Assembly (NCBI GenBank): GCA_000508865.1
Contig: BAHP02000103.1
Span: forward strand, 1 to 38,744
From: Clostridiales bacterium VE202-01
GTDB taxonomy: Bacteria; Bacillota_I; Bacilli_A; Erysipelotrichales; Coprobacillaceae
Length of the DNA stretch: 38,744 nucleotides
Direction of reading: 5' to 3'
In this document: piece after piece, positions 8,928 through 16,179 of the stretch
Numbering within the stretch: the first letter of the stretch is position 1
Layout of the letters: every line of letters begins with the position of its first letter
Position numbers and translations under genes: made by a program
The notes under the pieces: model-generated
Databases searched by the model: none
The model's input: only the letters and a program-made list of their open reading frames with translations
Told to the model about the DNA's origin: nothing

Positions 8928-10390
8928 TGTTCTATTCCTCCATTAGCTATCTTTAATGCCTTAACAACAGCTTTAGCTTTATTTAAGCATTCTTGATATT
9001 CATTCTCCGGTACACTATCATAGACGATTCCTGCCCCACTGCGAACATGAACTTTATTATTCTTTTTATACGCCAAACGAATAGCAATACAAGTATCTAA
9101 ATTTCCCGTAAAATCAATATATCCAACAGCGCCACCATAAATACCACGACGATCATTTTCTAATTCATTAATGATTTGACAAGCCCGAATCTTGGGTGCC
9201 CCTGATAACGTTCCAGCTGGAAGTAAAGCATCAATAGCATCAACAGCTTCTAAATTATCTAAAATCGTTCCCGATACTGTCGAACCAATGTGCATAACAT
9301 GTGAAAATCTCAAGATTTCCAAGTATTTTTCTACTGTAACACTGCCAAACTTGGCAATTTTACCAATATCATTTCTTCCTAGATCTACTAACATATTATG
9401 TTCAGCCAGCTCTTTTTGATCTGTCAATAAACTTTCCTCAAACTGTTTATCTTCACGTTCATCTTTACCTCTTGGTCGAGTTCCTGCTAAAGGATAAGTA
9501 TATAGAGTTTGATCTTCAAGTTTTACTAAAGTTTCTGGTGAAGCTCCGGCAATTTCTTGATTATCACTAGAAAAATAAAACATATAAGGTGAAGGGTTTG
9601 TGGTTCTTAAAACTCGATATGTGTCAAATAAACTACCAGATGCCTCAGCTTCTAAATGGTTTGATAAAACAATTTGAAAAATATCTCCTTCTTTAATATA
9701 TTTCTTAGCTTTATTTACCATCGCACAATACTCATCTTGACTAAATAAAGGATTAAATTCACCCTTTAATTTTAACGGCTCAACTTTTGCCTTTGACCCT
9801 TTTATGATCAATTCATGTAATTCATCGAGCTTAGCAGTTGCTTTTTGATAACTTTCATCAAGATCTTTGACCTTGGCATTTGCAATCAAAATAATCTTCT
9901 GTTTATAATTATCAAAACAAATAACTTGATCAAATAACATTAAATCAACATCATTAAATCCTTCTTTGTCATCACTTTTTAAATTCAATACCGGTTCACT
10001 ATATTTAAAATAATCATAAGCAAAATAACCTACTAAACCACCCGTAAAAGTTGGTAAACCAGCAATTTTAGGACTTCGATAACGTTTTAATAATTCTTTT
10101 ATATATATTCCGGGATGATCAACTTTAAACTCTTTACCATCAACATTCATAACATTATTTAAACAAGTTATTTCACTTTTTGGCTTATATCCCATAAAAG
10201 TATAGCGACCCCAGCGTTTTGTATCATCCACACTCTCTAACATATAGCAGTGCTTACTATAATTTTTTAAAATTCGCATAACTTCAATCGGTGTAATACT
10301 ATCACCATAAATTTCTTTACTAATAGGAACTAAATCATATTCGTTATTTTTTATTATTTCTTTTACCTGATCTAATGTTGGATAATACAT
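8924..10390 (-). CDS. trpE: Anthranilate synthase component I
   Basis: A 488-residue chorismate-binding enzyme that makes anthranilate from chorismate with ammonia from TrpG. It carries the feedback motif MLES (Ser53; LLES in the well-studied enzymes), which binds tryptophan for end-product inhibition. It also has the C-terminal chorismate-utilising domain with GTRPRG, the HIGSTVSG region and GIVYDSVPENEY. The start is ATG 10390, 7-8 nt after AGGAGG. A longer open frame to 10480 runs through the leader terminator and T-box and is not coding. It is the first gene of the operon, controlled by the T-box upstream. Confidence 0.97.
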   Translation of the reverse strand: MYYPTLDQVKEIIKNNEYDLVPISKEIYGDSITPIEVMRILKNYSKHCYMLESVDDTKRWGRYTFMGYKPKSEITCLNNVMNVDGKEFKVDHPGIYIKELLKRYRSPKIAGLPTFTGGLVGYFAYDYFKYSEPVLNLKSDDKEGFNDVDLMLFDQVICFDNYKQKIILIANAKVKDLDESYQKATAKLDELHELIIKGSKAKVEPLKLKGEFNPLFSQDEYCAMVNKAKKYIKEGDIFQIVLSNHLEAEASGSLFDTYRVLRTTNPSPYMFYFSSDNQEIAGASPETLVKLEDQTLYTYPLAGTRPRGKDEREDKQFEESLLTDQKELAEHNMLVDLGRNDIGKIAKFGSVTVEKYLEILRFSHVMHIGSTVSGTILDNLEAVDAIDALLPAGTLSGAPKIRACQIINELENDRRGIYGGAVGYIDFTGNLDTCIAIRLAYKKNNKVHVRSGAGIVYDSVPENEYQECLNKAKAVVKALKIANGGIEQ

Positions 10391-10411
10391 CGCTTTTTCC
10401 TCCTTCTTTTT

Positions 10412-10685
10412 AAATAAAAAACCGTCCCGACAGAAAATAATTCTGTCAAGGACGGATAATATAATATTCCGCGGTGCCACCTTGTTTCACGATACACTCG
10501 TGCCCTTAGTAGATGCTATCACATCTATGACTACTTACGTAAGTCTCACGTCAAAGAATACTAAGCTAATGCTTTTCACTTTGCCCTCCGTGGTCCATTT
10601 AATAGGCTGCGTTCTGCTTGTTTCCACCATCCAAGCTCTCTGTAAGTGCACGATCTATTTTTATCTCCACTTCATCGGTTTCTTT
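10412..10685 (-). promoter_or_regulatory. Tryptophan T-box riboswitch leader
   Basis: The leader RNA of about 270 nt has the features of a T-box. The conserved antiterminator element AAGGTGGCACCGCGG lies opposite 10469-10483. A distal stem I region contains GCTTGGATGGTGGAA-like sequence. A specifier TGG, followed by the usual ACC, lies opposite 10595-10597, in the context AAATGGACC. It therefore reads the tRNA-Trp anticodon. Uncharged tRNA-Trp pairing at both ends would stabilise the antiterminator and switch on trpEGDCFBA. Small plus-strand open frames across this stretch are only shadows of the structured RNA. Confidence 0.95.
10415..10455 (-). terminator. T-box regulated leader terminator of the trp operon
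   Basis: On the minus strand CCGTCC and GACAGAA (right plus arm 10441-10455) pair with TTCTGTC and GGACGG across a TTATT loop, with small internal asymmetry. Six or more T follow (opposite 10415-10421). The 5' arm competes with the T-box antiterminator just upstream, so this terminator stops transcription when tRNA-Trp is charged. Confidence 0.92.
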
Positions 10686-10691
10686 ATAAAA

Positions 10692-10720
10692 ATCATATAA
10701 CTATTTTTTATTAGTGTCAA
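10692..10720 (-). promoter_or_regulatory. Sigma-A promoter of the trp operon
   Basis: A consensus -35 TTGACA (opposite 10715-10720) is followed by a 17-nt spacer and TATGAT (opposite 10692-10697). Transcription should begin near 10685, placing the T-box stem I at the very 5' end of the RNA as expected. Confidence 0.88.
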
Positions 10721-10947
10721 TATTTTGTTGTTATTTTATCTAATGTTTTTATTTTAGTACATTTTTATATGATTTAAGATCATTACAAAACATTATATTT
10801 TACACAACGAATAAACTTATTGGATATGCAACAGTATGATCCTAATCAATAATTAATTTATCTTCATAAAAGAATATTTTCAGCTTACAGATCTGTTTCA
10901 ATTAATTTTATCCTTTCTAACAATTAAAAAATGATTCTAATATTCAT

Positions 10948-11397
10948 TTATTTCTTTATATTTTTATTATGATTTACTCTACGTTTATATTCATCAATCA
11001 ACAACGGCTGTATTAATGGATATGTCCAATCAACAGGTAATACTTCAGTGAAAATTATTTTTTCCATTTCACTATGTAAATCATCTGCAAATGTTTTGAT
11101 ATCTGCATAATAAAGCATCCCATATGTTTCCTCGCCCGTTTCATTCACTCTGTTTTTTCCTGTAACAGAATATACACAAATAGGCATTATTTCAAAATCA
11201 ATAGCTCCGGTTTCTTCTTTTAGTTCTCTTTTTGCTGTATCTTCAATCGCCTCACCATCATTTCTATGTCCACCTGGAATTTCAAGTGTTTTTCTTTCCT
11301 TATGTTGACAAAACACCCATTTCCCTCTTGAGCGTGAAATAATGACTGCAAATTTTAACAAAGAATCTTCAATATCATCATAAAACTTGACTTTCAT
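10948..11397 (-). CDS. Nudix hydrolase
   Basis: A 149-residue protein with an exact Nudix box (G-x5-E-x7-REL-x-EE-x-GA, about residues 42-64, starting at GGHRNDGE). It binds a divalent metal and cleaves a nucleoside diphosphate linked to another group. The N-terminal KFAVIISRSRGKWVFCQHKER strand pair and the C-terminal TEVLPVDW segment are typical of MutT/DCTPP-like small Nudix enzymes. The substrate cannot be named. I chose the ATG at 11397, which has AAAGGAG 10 nt upstream. The frame extends to 11433 without a binding site. Directly upstream lies a decayed acetyltransferase that was probably its operon partner. Confidence 0.88.
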   Translation of the reverse strand: MKVKFYDDIEDSLLKFAVIISRSRGKWVFCQHKERKTLEIPGGHRNDGEAIEDTAKRELKEETGAIDFEIMPICVYSVTGKNRVNETGEETYGMLYYADIKTFADDLHSEMEKIIFTEVLPVDWTYPLIQPLLIDEYKRRVNHNKNIKK

Positions 11398-11429
11398 AAA
11401 TTTTATTCTCCTTTCGTAAATTATAATTA

Positions 11430-11813
11430 TCAAATTTCTTTTATCATAAACATTTCCATCGGCTGTTCATATCCTCTAATATCAATTACAAAACCGCCAC
11501 ATTCTTCGTATCCTAACTTTCTATAAAAATACTATGCATTTTCATTAACTGACGTAGCTGTTAATACCATTTCATATCATTTTTTCAATATTTTACCATA
11601 TCTCAAATTCTGATATTTTTCATCTATATAGAGCATTGTGCAAAATGGTGAATTGGCCCAAAAAATCATCTTTTAATGATCCTATTCCATCTACAAGTAA
11701 AACATAACCTTGCTGGTTTGCCACCTTTTTGCAAATTCTTCTACCGATAAATGCTTATCCAAGCTATACCAAAAATTTTTATCATTTCCTTGTACATATC
11801 TAATCTTAATCAT
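11430..11813 (-). pseudogene. Decayed GNAT family N-acetyltransferase
   Basis: Stitching frames restores a GNAT protein of about 128 residues. It starts MIKIRYVQGNDKNFWYSLDK at 11813 (AGGAAA 8 nt upstream). It then needs a frame change near 11721-11730 to read KVANQQGYVLLVDGIGSLK, and another near 11657-11666 to read SPFCTMLYIDEKYQ. A TGA at 11577-11579 and a TAG at 11532-11534 interrupt the C-terminal part, which reads YFYRKLGYEECGGF and IRGYEQPMEMFMIKEI. The acetyl-CoA binding loop (normally Q-x-x-G-x-G/A) reads YQNLRYGK. At least four lesions exclude a sequencing slip, so the gene is dead. The Nudix gene follows 32 nt later. Confidence 0.82.
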
Positions 11814-11994
11814 CTTGATATTTCCTGTAAATTCTAATTTTACAATATATTTATATCTACTGCAATAAAACCAAAGTGTCAACTTATAGCTTGATAAATA
11901 ATTTATTTTTTACAAGCAGCAAAGTCATGGTAATGATTGCTACATCAATTAAAAGTTGTTTTAAAATTTATTGATAAAATCAGATATTTTTTAT

Positions 11995-12008
11995 TGAAAA
12001 CGCTTTCA
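11995..12008. promoter_or_regulatory. CcpA cre site
   Basis: TGAAAACGCTTTCA matches the catabolite-responsive element consensus TGWAANCGNTNWCA at every position. It ends 21 nt before a TATAAT -10 box (12030-12035) on the plus strand, so it covers the -35 region of the promoter for the small gene at 12071. Bound CcpA would block that promoter. CcpA itself is not in the window. Confidence 0.7.
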
Positions 12009-12029
12009 TTTTTATGAGAAATGTGCTAT

Positions 12030-12035
12030 TATAAT
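12030..12035 (+). promoter_or_regulatory. Probable -10 box for the small membrane protein gene
   Basis: A consensus TATAAT lies 36 nt before the start codon region. No good -35 hexamer is found at 16-18 nt; that position is taken up by the cre palindrome's right edge. The promoter may therefore be weak or activator-dependent. Confidence 0.5.
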
Positions 12036-12070
12036 AGTGAGGAAAGGATTAGGAGAAAGGAGTTGATAAT

Positions 12071-12322
12071 ATGAATGAAATGTATGTAATTACAGTATTA
12101 ATGTTGTATACATTATTAGTTTTAAGTGAAGCATTATTAAGTACATATCGCTTATTAATGAATGAAAGCAATACAATCGAAGATAAATATATTTATCCAA
12201 AAAAGAATTTTATTAATTTAATTCATATTAAGATTACTCCATTAATTCTTAAAATCAATGAAAAAAAGGATTATCGACTAAATATGAAACGTAGACCCCC
12301 AATTATATTGGTGGCCCACTAA
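12071..12322 (+). CDS. Small single-helix membrane protein under probable carbon catabolite control
   Basis: An 83-residue protein with AAAGGAG 8 nt before its ATG. Residues 5-28 form one hydrophobic helix (VITVLMLYTLLVLSEALLST). The remaining 55 residues are basic, with a Pro-rich KRRPPIILVAH end. It is one of only three plus-strand genes in the window. Its promoter carries a perfect cre match, which suggests expression when preferred sugars run out. The last 10 codons lie inside a sequence that folds as a compact three-way junction, and a strong terminator follows. No family is recognised. The coding potential of the last third is less sure, because the RNA structure could be the functional part. 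Confidence 0.6.
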   Translation: MNEMYVITVLMLYTLLVLSEALLSTYRLLMNESNTIEDKYIYPKKNFINLIHIKITPLILKINEKKDYRLNMKRRPPIILVAH

Positions 12323-12332
12323 GGCTGGGTCT
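12293..12332 (+). other. Potential three-way-junction RNA structure at the 3' end of the small gene
   Basis: AGACCC (12293-12298) pairs with GGGTCT (12327-12332). Within it CCAAT/ATTGG (12299-12303 with 12307-12311, 3-nt loop) and GGCC/GGCT (12313-12316 with 12323-12326, one G-U, 6-nt loop) form two hairpins. Only one base (12312) is unpaired at the junction. It contains the stop codon of the 83-aa gene. No T-run follows, so it is not a terminator; that lies 50 nt further on. No known RNA family is recognised. Confidence 0.4.
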
Positions 12333-12376
12333 TAAAGATAAAAGAATTGATTGATGTGAATCAAGCAGTTTAATAT

Positions 12377-12415
12377 AATTAAACAAGTGAGAATTTAAAT
12401 TCTCACTTGTTTTTA
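12377..12415. terminator. Bidirectional terminator, copy 1 of a 39-bp repeat
   Basis: A 32-bp perfect palindrome (arms 12381-12396 and 12397-12412) is followed by a T run on the plus strand and preceded by A-rich sequence. It can end the plus-strand small gene and the minus-strand lipoprotein gene that stops at 12437. All 39 bases recur identically at 15371-15409. Confidence 0.85.
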
Positions 12416-12436
12416 CTTTACTACAGTCATTCATAA

Positions 12437-13432
12437 TTATTCATTCATTAGAATAAAATTATTTATATATTCATTTGCTGGTTCAAATATCAATTCCACT
12501 TTATCTGTTTTTACATCATACAAATATATTCCACGATGAATATGTTCTTCATTATCTTCATCACTTTGAGTTCCTAAAAATACAATTTTATCTGATGAAA
12601 GATAAAATGCAAACTCAGTGACATTCATAATTTGATCAATATTAATTGTTGGAATTATTTTATTTGATTGTCTATTTAACATGTATGTAAAATATTCGGG
12701 ATCCCAGGCTGGTATACTCTCGCTCTCTGTAAAAGTAAGATTACCATCATTTTGAGGCATCATTCTATATACCAATTTACGATCAGTTGAATAAATTTTA
12801 GTCAATCCATCATTACTTAAAGCATAAATATAAGTATCTGGAGAAATATATTTCTTTCCCTTTCCTGTATTGGCTTCTTCTAATGCTTTATCTATCTCTT
12901 TTTGATAACTTCCTGAAATATAAATATTTTGATTAAATACATCATAAACCATATTTTCAAAATTTAAATCATCATTTTTATTAAGCGTTTCCATTGTCCC
13001 TGTTTTAAGATCATATATGGTAGGTTTTAGTAGTCTTTCACCAAGTAAAACACCTATTATATATATTTTATCATCTACCGGAATAATTTGATTAATTGCA
13101 TAAAATTCATCAGTTAGCCTTTTACTTTCATTAGTATCTAAATTATATGAATAAAGTTGATCCCCGCTATTTTCATCATCTTCTGCAGTATAATATACTG
13201 TATTATGATGCTGACTATATACACCTAAGGGATACTGCGAATCATAAATTTTTTTAAATTTATTTTCTGAATCATTTTGAGAAAAAGAATATTTATATAT
13301 ATTAAACACTAGTTCGCCACTATCATTATAACCAGTAGTGGTAATTGATAGATATTTTTTTTCTTCTTGATGACAACCTAATAGGCTCATTAAAATACAT
13401 ATAATTATTAATATTTTTATTACAATTTTCAT
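12437..13432 (-). CDS. Lipoprotein with beta-propeller-like repeats, unknown
   Basis: A 331-residue protein from MKIVIKILIIICILMSLLGC: a basic start, a hydrophobic core and a lipobox LLGC at about residue 20, so it is probably a surface lipoprotein. The rest is built of repeated beta-rich units such as LYSYNLDTNESKRLTDE, PTIYDLKTGTMETLN, DTYIYALSNDGLTKIYS and IYLYDVKTDKVELIF. This spacing of aromatic-Asp strands is common in TolB/WD-like propellers that read out values in sequence. The frame extends upstream to 13501 over the neighbouring gene. I chose the ATG at 13432, 5 nt after that gene's stop, because the lipobox fits. No clear binding site is seen, so translation is probably coupled. 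Binding partner unknown. Confidence 0.65.
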   Translation of the reverse strand: MKIVIKILIIICILMSLLGCHQEEKKYLSITTTGYNDSGELVFNIYKYSFSQNDSENKFKKIYDSQYPLGVYSQHHNTVYYTAEDDENSGDQLYSYNLDTNESKRLTDEFYAINQIIPVDDKIYIIGVLLGERLLKPTIYDLKTGTMETLNKNDDLNFENMVYDVFNQNIYISGSYQKEIDKALEEANTGKGKKYISPDTYIYALSNDGLTKIYSTDRKLVYRMMPQNDGNLTFTESESIPAWDPEYFTYMLNRQSNKIIPTINIDQIMNVTEFAFYLSSDKIVFLGTQSDEDNEEHIHRGIYLYDVKTDKVELIFEPANEYINNFILMNE

Positions 13433-13436
13433 ATTT

Positions 13437-14207
13437 TTAATATTCATAAGATGCATTATATATTGATACATTTGAACTCCATTCCTTACCAAAGTATTCA
13501 ACTCCTGTTTTCCAAATATCTAAAACTGCATTCGGCAAACATCCAACATCTCTTTTTGTCATCGTTCTAACATATCCATTAGCTTCACATTTTATTTTTT
13601 TACCATGAGGTGGATTATCCACATGGTATCTTGTTGCAACATCTCCTTTTACCAAAATATTACCTGTTTCTCCCTTTGAATCAGTAAAATTCGTAAAACG
13701 TCCATATCCACTTACTTTTCCAGAAGAATTTACCTCAAGAAAATTGTCATTACCATTTTTTCCACCCCACTGAAACCATTGATTAGGTTCCAAAATTGTA
13801 CCTCTAGATATATATGGTAAACCACAATTAGGACATTTACTTGCTCGTTTGTCTAAATTGATTCCAGCTAATTGAATATCCTTCAAACTACCATCATCAT
13901 TATAAAAAACCCTTGTTCCTTTATTAGGTGTTGGTTTTTCCATTTTTATGATTTTATCTTCAGAAACATTTGCTTTTTCCTTAGTTTTTTGAATAAAACT
14001 ATTATCATAATTAGGAGTTCCCTCAAATTCTCCTCCTTCTATTATTTTATACTCATCATCACTAATATATTCTATAATGGTATTAGGAGCCATATAATCA
14101 GGAATAACTGCTTCATTTGTCGCTTGGACATTTGAAATTGAAACACCAAATAAAAAAAGAAAACTTATAATTAATAAATAAAACTTATTTTTTTCATAAA
14201 ACATCAC
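13437..14207 (-). CDS. Secreted protein with CPNCG motif, unknown
   Basis: A 256-residue protein with a clear signal peptide (basic start, hydrophobic residues about 9-24, cleavage probably after VQA). The mature part has an acidic linker of about 90 residues. A cysteine-bearing core contains CPNCGLPYISRGTIL (about residues 124-138), then WFQWGGKNGNDNF, a Gly/Thr-rich beta stretch, and two more single cysteines (IKCEANG, VGCLPNA). The end is aromatic (SIYNASYEY). CxxC in an exported protein suggests a disulfide or metal site. The C-terminal 100 residues faintly resemble small secreted bacteriocin-like domains in composition, which is weak evidence. The GTG at 14207 or the ATG at 14204 is the start, with AAAGGGG 11-14 nt upstream. 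It is paired with the lipoprotein gene downstream. Confidence 0.6.
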   Translation of the reverse strand: MMFYEKNKFYLLIISFLFLFGVSISNVQATNEAVIPDYMAPNTIIEYISDDEYKIIEGGEFEGTPNYDNSFIQKTKEKANVSEDKIIKMEKPTPNKGTRVFYNDDGSLKDIQLAGINLDKRASKCPNCGLPYISRGTILEPNQWFQWGGKNGNDNFLEVNSSGKVSGYGRFTNFTDSKGETGNILVKGDVATRYHVDNPPHGKKIKCEANGYVRTMTKRDVGCLPNAVLDIWKTGVEYFGKEWSSNVSIYNASYEY

Positions 14208-14698
14208 TAGTATACTTTCCCCTTTCTATAGCAAAATATTTTTACTATATATTTTTCATTTTTATAATAAATAACTCAATTTTCGCTATTCAACATTAAC
14301 TAAATAAAAAGTATTGATCAATTTAATATTTTTAACTCTTAAATATCGTTAAAAACTAAATTTAAATGATTCAATCAATTATTTTTTAATCAAAGAGCAC
14401 CCTTGTAACAGTATAAATGACTAACCAATCTCCACTAAGAAAGCGCCCTATATAATGATATATTCATTACTATAACTATAAAATATGTATTCTCTGGTAT
14501 CTTGATATATACTCCCATATTGACTAATTTATTTTTAAATTACATCATTCTATTTATAGTTTTTATTATTCATCTTATACTCCTTTTGAATTAAATATCT
14601 ATTGCAATAGTTTATAAAGATTAATGAGATATTAGATAAACCTGTTTAATATATCTACTTGTATTTTATATAATTTCAATTATAATTTTTAGCCTTTT

Positions 14699-14738
14699 GG
14701 CAAGAATGACATAATTTTGGCACAAATGACATAATTTT
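14699..14738. repeat. Tandem pair of 20-bp repeats
   Basis: GGCAAGAATGACATAATTTT is followed directly by GGCACAAATGACATAATTTT: two units with 18 of 20 identical bases. Short tandem units of this type occur as regulator binding sites or at the ends of some insertion sequences (for example the IS21 family). No transposase is near, so the role is open. Confidence 0.6.
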
Positions 14739-15308
14739 TATAAAAACAACTTATGATGCAGCTTTTTATTATTTATAATCAAGATAAAATATTTTTGATC
14801 AAACAGGTAATTAAGATACTTAAATGGTAAGAATTCCAAATATTTATCTTTGTCGACTTATTATAGAATTAAATATTTTTAATATTACAAAAAGTAATTG
14901 TCTAGATAATATTTTTAGAAATATAAAAAACAAAATAGAAATAAAGAAACATCAATGACTAATAACAGCGACAAAGAATAAACAAAACTTTCATCAGATA
15001 AATATTATAAACACATATAATAAAAACTTTTATAGTTCCTTTCAAACAAAAGTTATCTTTAATATTAAAACAAAAGTATAATGAGATAATACAAAAACGT
15101 TAAAATAAATATTAACTAATAAGTTTACCATTTATTATAAAACCAAGAATAGCTATATAAGTATTTTATTTTTCAAGTATTAGTTTTCTAGAATATGTTT
15201 ATTCTGATAAAGCTAAAACATATATTATAGTAATAGTTTTAAACAGGTTAGTTGATAGAATAAATATTTTTGTTATCTTAATACCATCAGTAATAAAATC
15301 ACTGATTA

Positions 15309-15334
15309 AAACCATGTCGTATACGACATGGTTT
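15309..15334. repeat. 26-bp perfect palindrome
   Basis: Each half reads AAACCATGTCGTA and the centre is GTATAC. It stands alone in the gene-free stretch, 37 bp from the second 39-bp repeat. As DNA it has the form of a dimeric regulator's operator; as RNA it makes an 11-bp hairpin with a TATA loop but lacks a proper T run on either strand. No gene start is within 700 bp on either side, so its target is not evident. Confidence 0.6.
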
Positions 15335-15370
15335 AAAATGTATATTTGGATGTAAAAATAAATTTATCCA

Positions 15371-15409
15371 AATTAAACAAGTGAGAATTTAAATTCTCAC
15401 TTGTTTTTA
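15371..15409. terminator. Bidirectional terminator, copy 2 of a 39-bp repeat
   Basis: Identical over 39 bases to 12377-12415, with palindrome arms 15375-15390 and 15391-15406. The last codons and the TGA stop of the PHP gene lie within it, so it acts as that gene's terminator on the minus strand. Confidence 0.85.
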
Positions 15410-16119
15410 TTATCCTCAAGATATTCTAAAAAACTATTTATATCATAATTAACAATTAATTCTTTCGGAAAATTAATTTCCTGTAAAATACTTTCAATTT
15501 GATCATAATTAATAATATCAAAATGAATATGCGCATCGCTGCCTAAAATAACCTTAACTTGATATTTTTTACATAACTTAAGCATCTCAATTACATTATT
15601 ACGTGAATTTAACCTTGATGAACTCCGTAACGCATTATTATTAACTTCTAATAAAGTATGATACTTTTTGGCTGCTAAAACAACTCTCTGATAATCAAGA
15701 GGACAATTTCCATCATCAGGATGTACGATTACACTAATATGCGGATTTTTGATCGTTTCAATTACTGCTCTTGTATTTTGCTCGATTGTTCCAGCTTGAT
15801 AGCACTGTAAATGAATTCCGGCCATACAATAATCAACATATTTATATAAATCATCATCAATACTTAACTTACCATCATAATCAAGAATATTAATTTCGAT
15901 TCCTAACAATAAATTTACATCATTGATCTTTCTAGGAACAACCCCAAGATTTTTAAAATATATGGGATTGCAGGTCCCGGGAATACCTTGATCATGTTCA
16001 ACGATTCCAAGTAATTTTAACCCTTTATTTTTAGCCTCATTTACCATTTCGCTAATAGTTGAATAAGCATGCCCGCTAGCTAAAGTATGGGTATGTACAT
16101 CTAATTCATAATTTTCCAT
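15397..16119 (-). CDS. PHP-domain phosphoesterase of the YcdX type
   Basis: A 240-residue protein of the polymerase-and-histidinol-phosphatase superfamily, a barrel with a trinuclear metal site. Metal ligands are seen in order: DVHTHT (residues 6-11), EHDQ, GIEINIL, HPDDG, LEVNNNAL and GSDAH. These match the YcdX-like stand-alone phosphatases. The substrate is unknown. It might act on a phosphorylated sugar or histidinol phosphate, but no his genes are nearby. The start is ATG 16119, after AAAGGAGG. The last three codons and the stop are encoded by the 39-bp terminator repeat. Confidence 0.85.
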   Translation of the reverse strand: MENYELDVHTHTLASGHAYSTISEMVNEAKNKGLKLLGIVEHDQGIPGTCNPIYFKNLGVVPRKINDVNLLLGIEINILDYDGKLSIDDDLYKYVDYCMAGIHLQCYQAGTIEQNTRAVIETIKNPHISVIVHPDDGNCPLDYQRVVLAAKKYHTLLEVNNNALRSSSRLNSRNNVIEMLKLCKKYQVKVILGSDAHIHFDIINYDQIESILQEINFPKELIVNYDINSFLEYLEDNKNK

Positions 16120-16179
16120 CCTAATCCTCCTTTTATATCTTATAGAATAGCTCATTTTTAAAATAAAATTAGCTTTTTT

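Larger units (their letters stand above)
14208..15370. other. 1.16-kb AT-rich gene-free stretch
   Basis: No frame longer than about 44 codons with a ribosome binding site is seen on either strand. It holds the upstream region of the secreted-protein gene, two tandem 20-bp units (14699-14738) and a 26-bp perfect palindrome (15309-15334). The base composition is even more AT-rich than the flanks. It may be the remains of a deleted or decayed element; I cannot recognise any protein remnant in it. Confidence 0.5.

Noticed and set aside
10391-10480. N-terminal extension of TrpE beyond the ATG at 10390
   Set aside because: The extension would translate the leader terminator and the T-box; the AGGAGG site and family alignment support 10390.
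10482-10700. Plus-strand open frame of 72 codons opposite the trp leader
   Set aside because: It is the mirror of the T-box RNA, has no binding site, and the structure explains the sequence fully.
11511-11560. Reading the stops at 11532 and 11577 as alternative decoding (TAG or TGA as sense)
   Set aside because: The same gene also has two frame changes, and the long intact genes do not use in-frame TAG or TGA, so ordinary decay is sufficient.
14825-14959. 44-codon plus-strand frame beginning MVRIPNIYL in the gene-free gap
   Set aside because: No ribosome binding site, and composition like random AT-rich DNA.
14208-15370. Possible decayed transposase in the 1.1-kb gap
   Set aside because: I looked for recognisable protein fragments in all frames and found none; only short repeats remain, so no mobile element is claimed.
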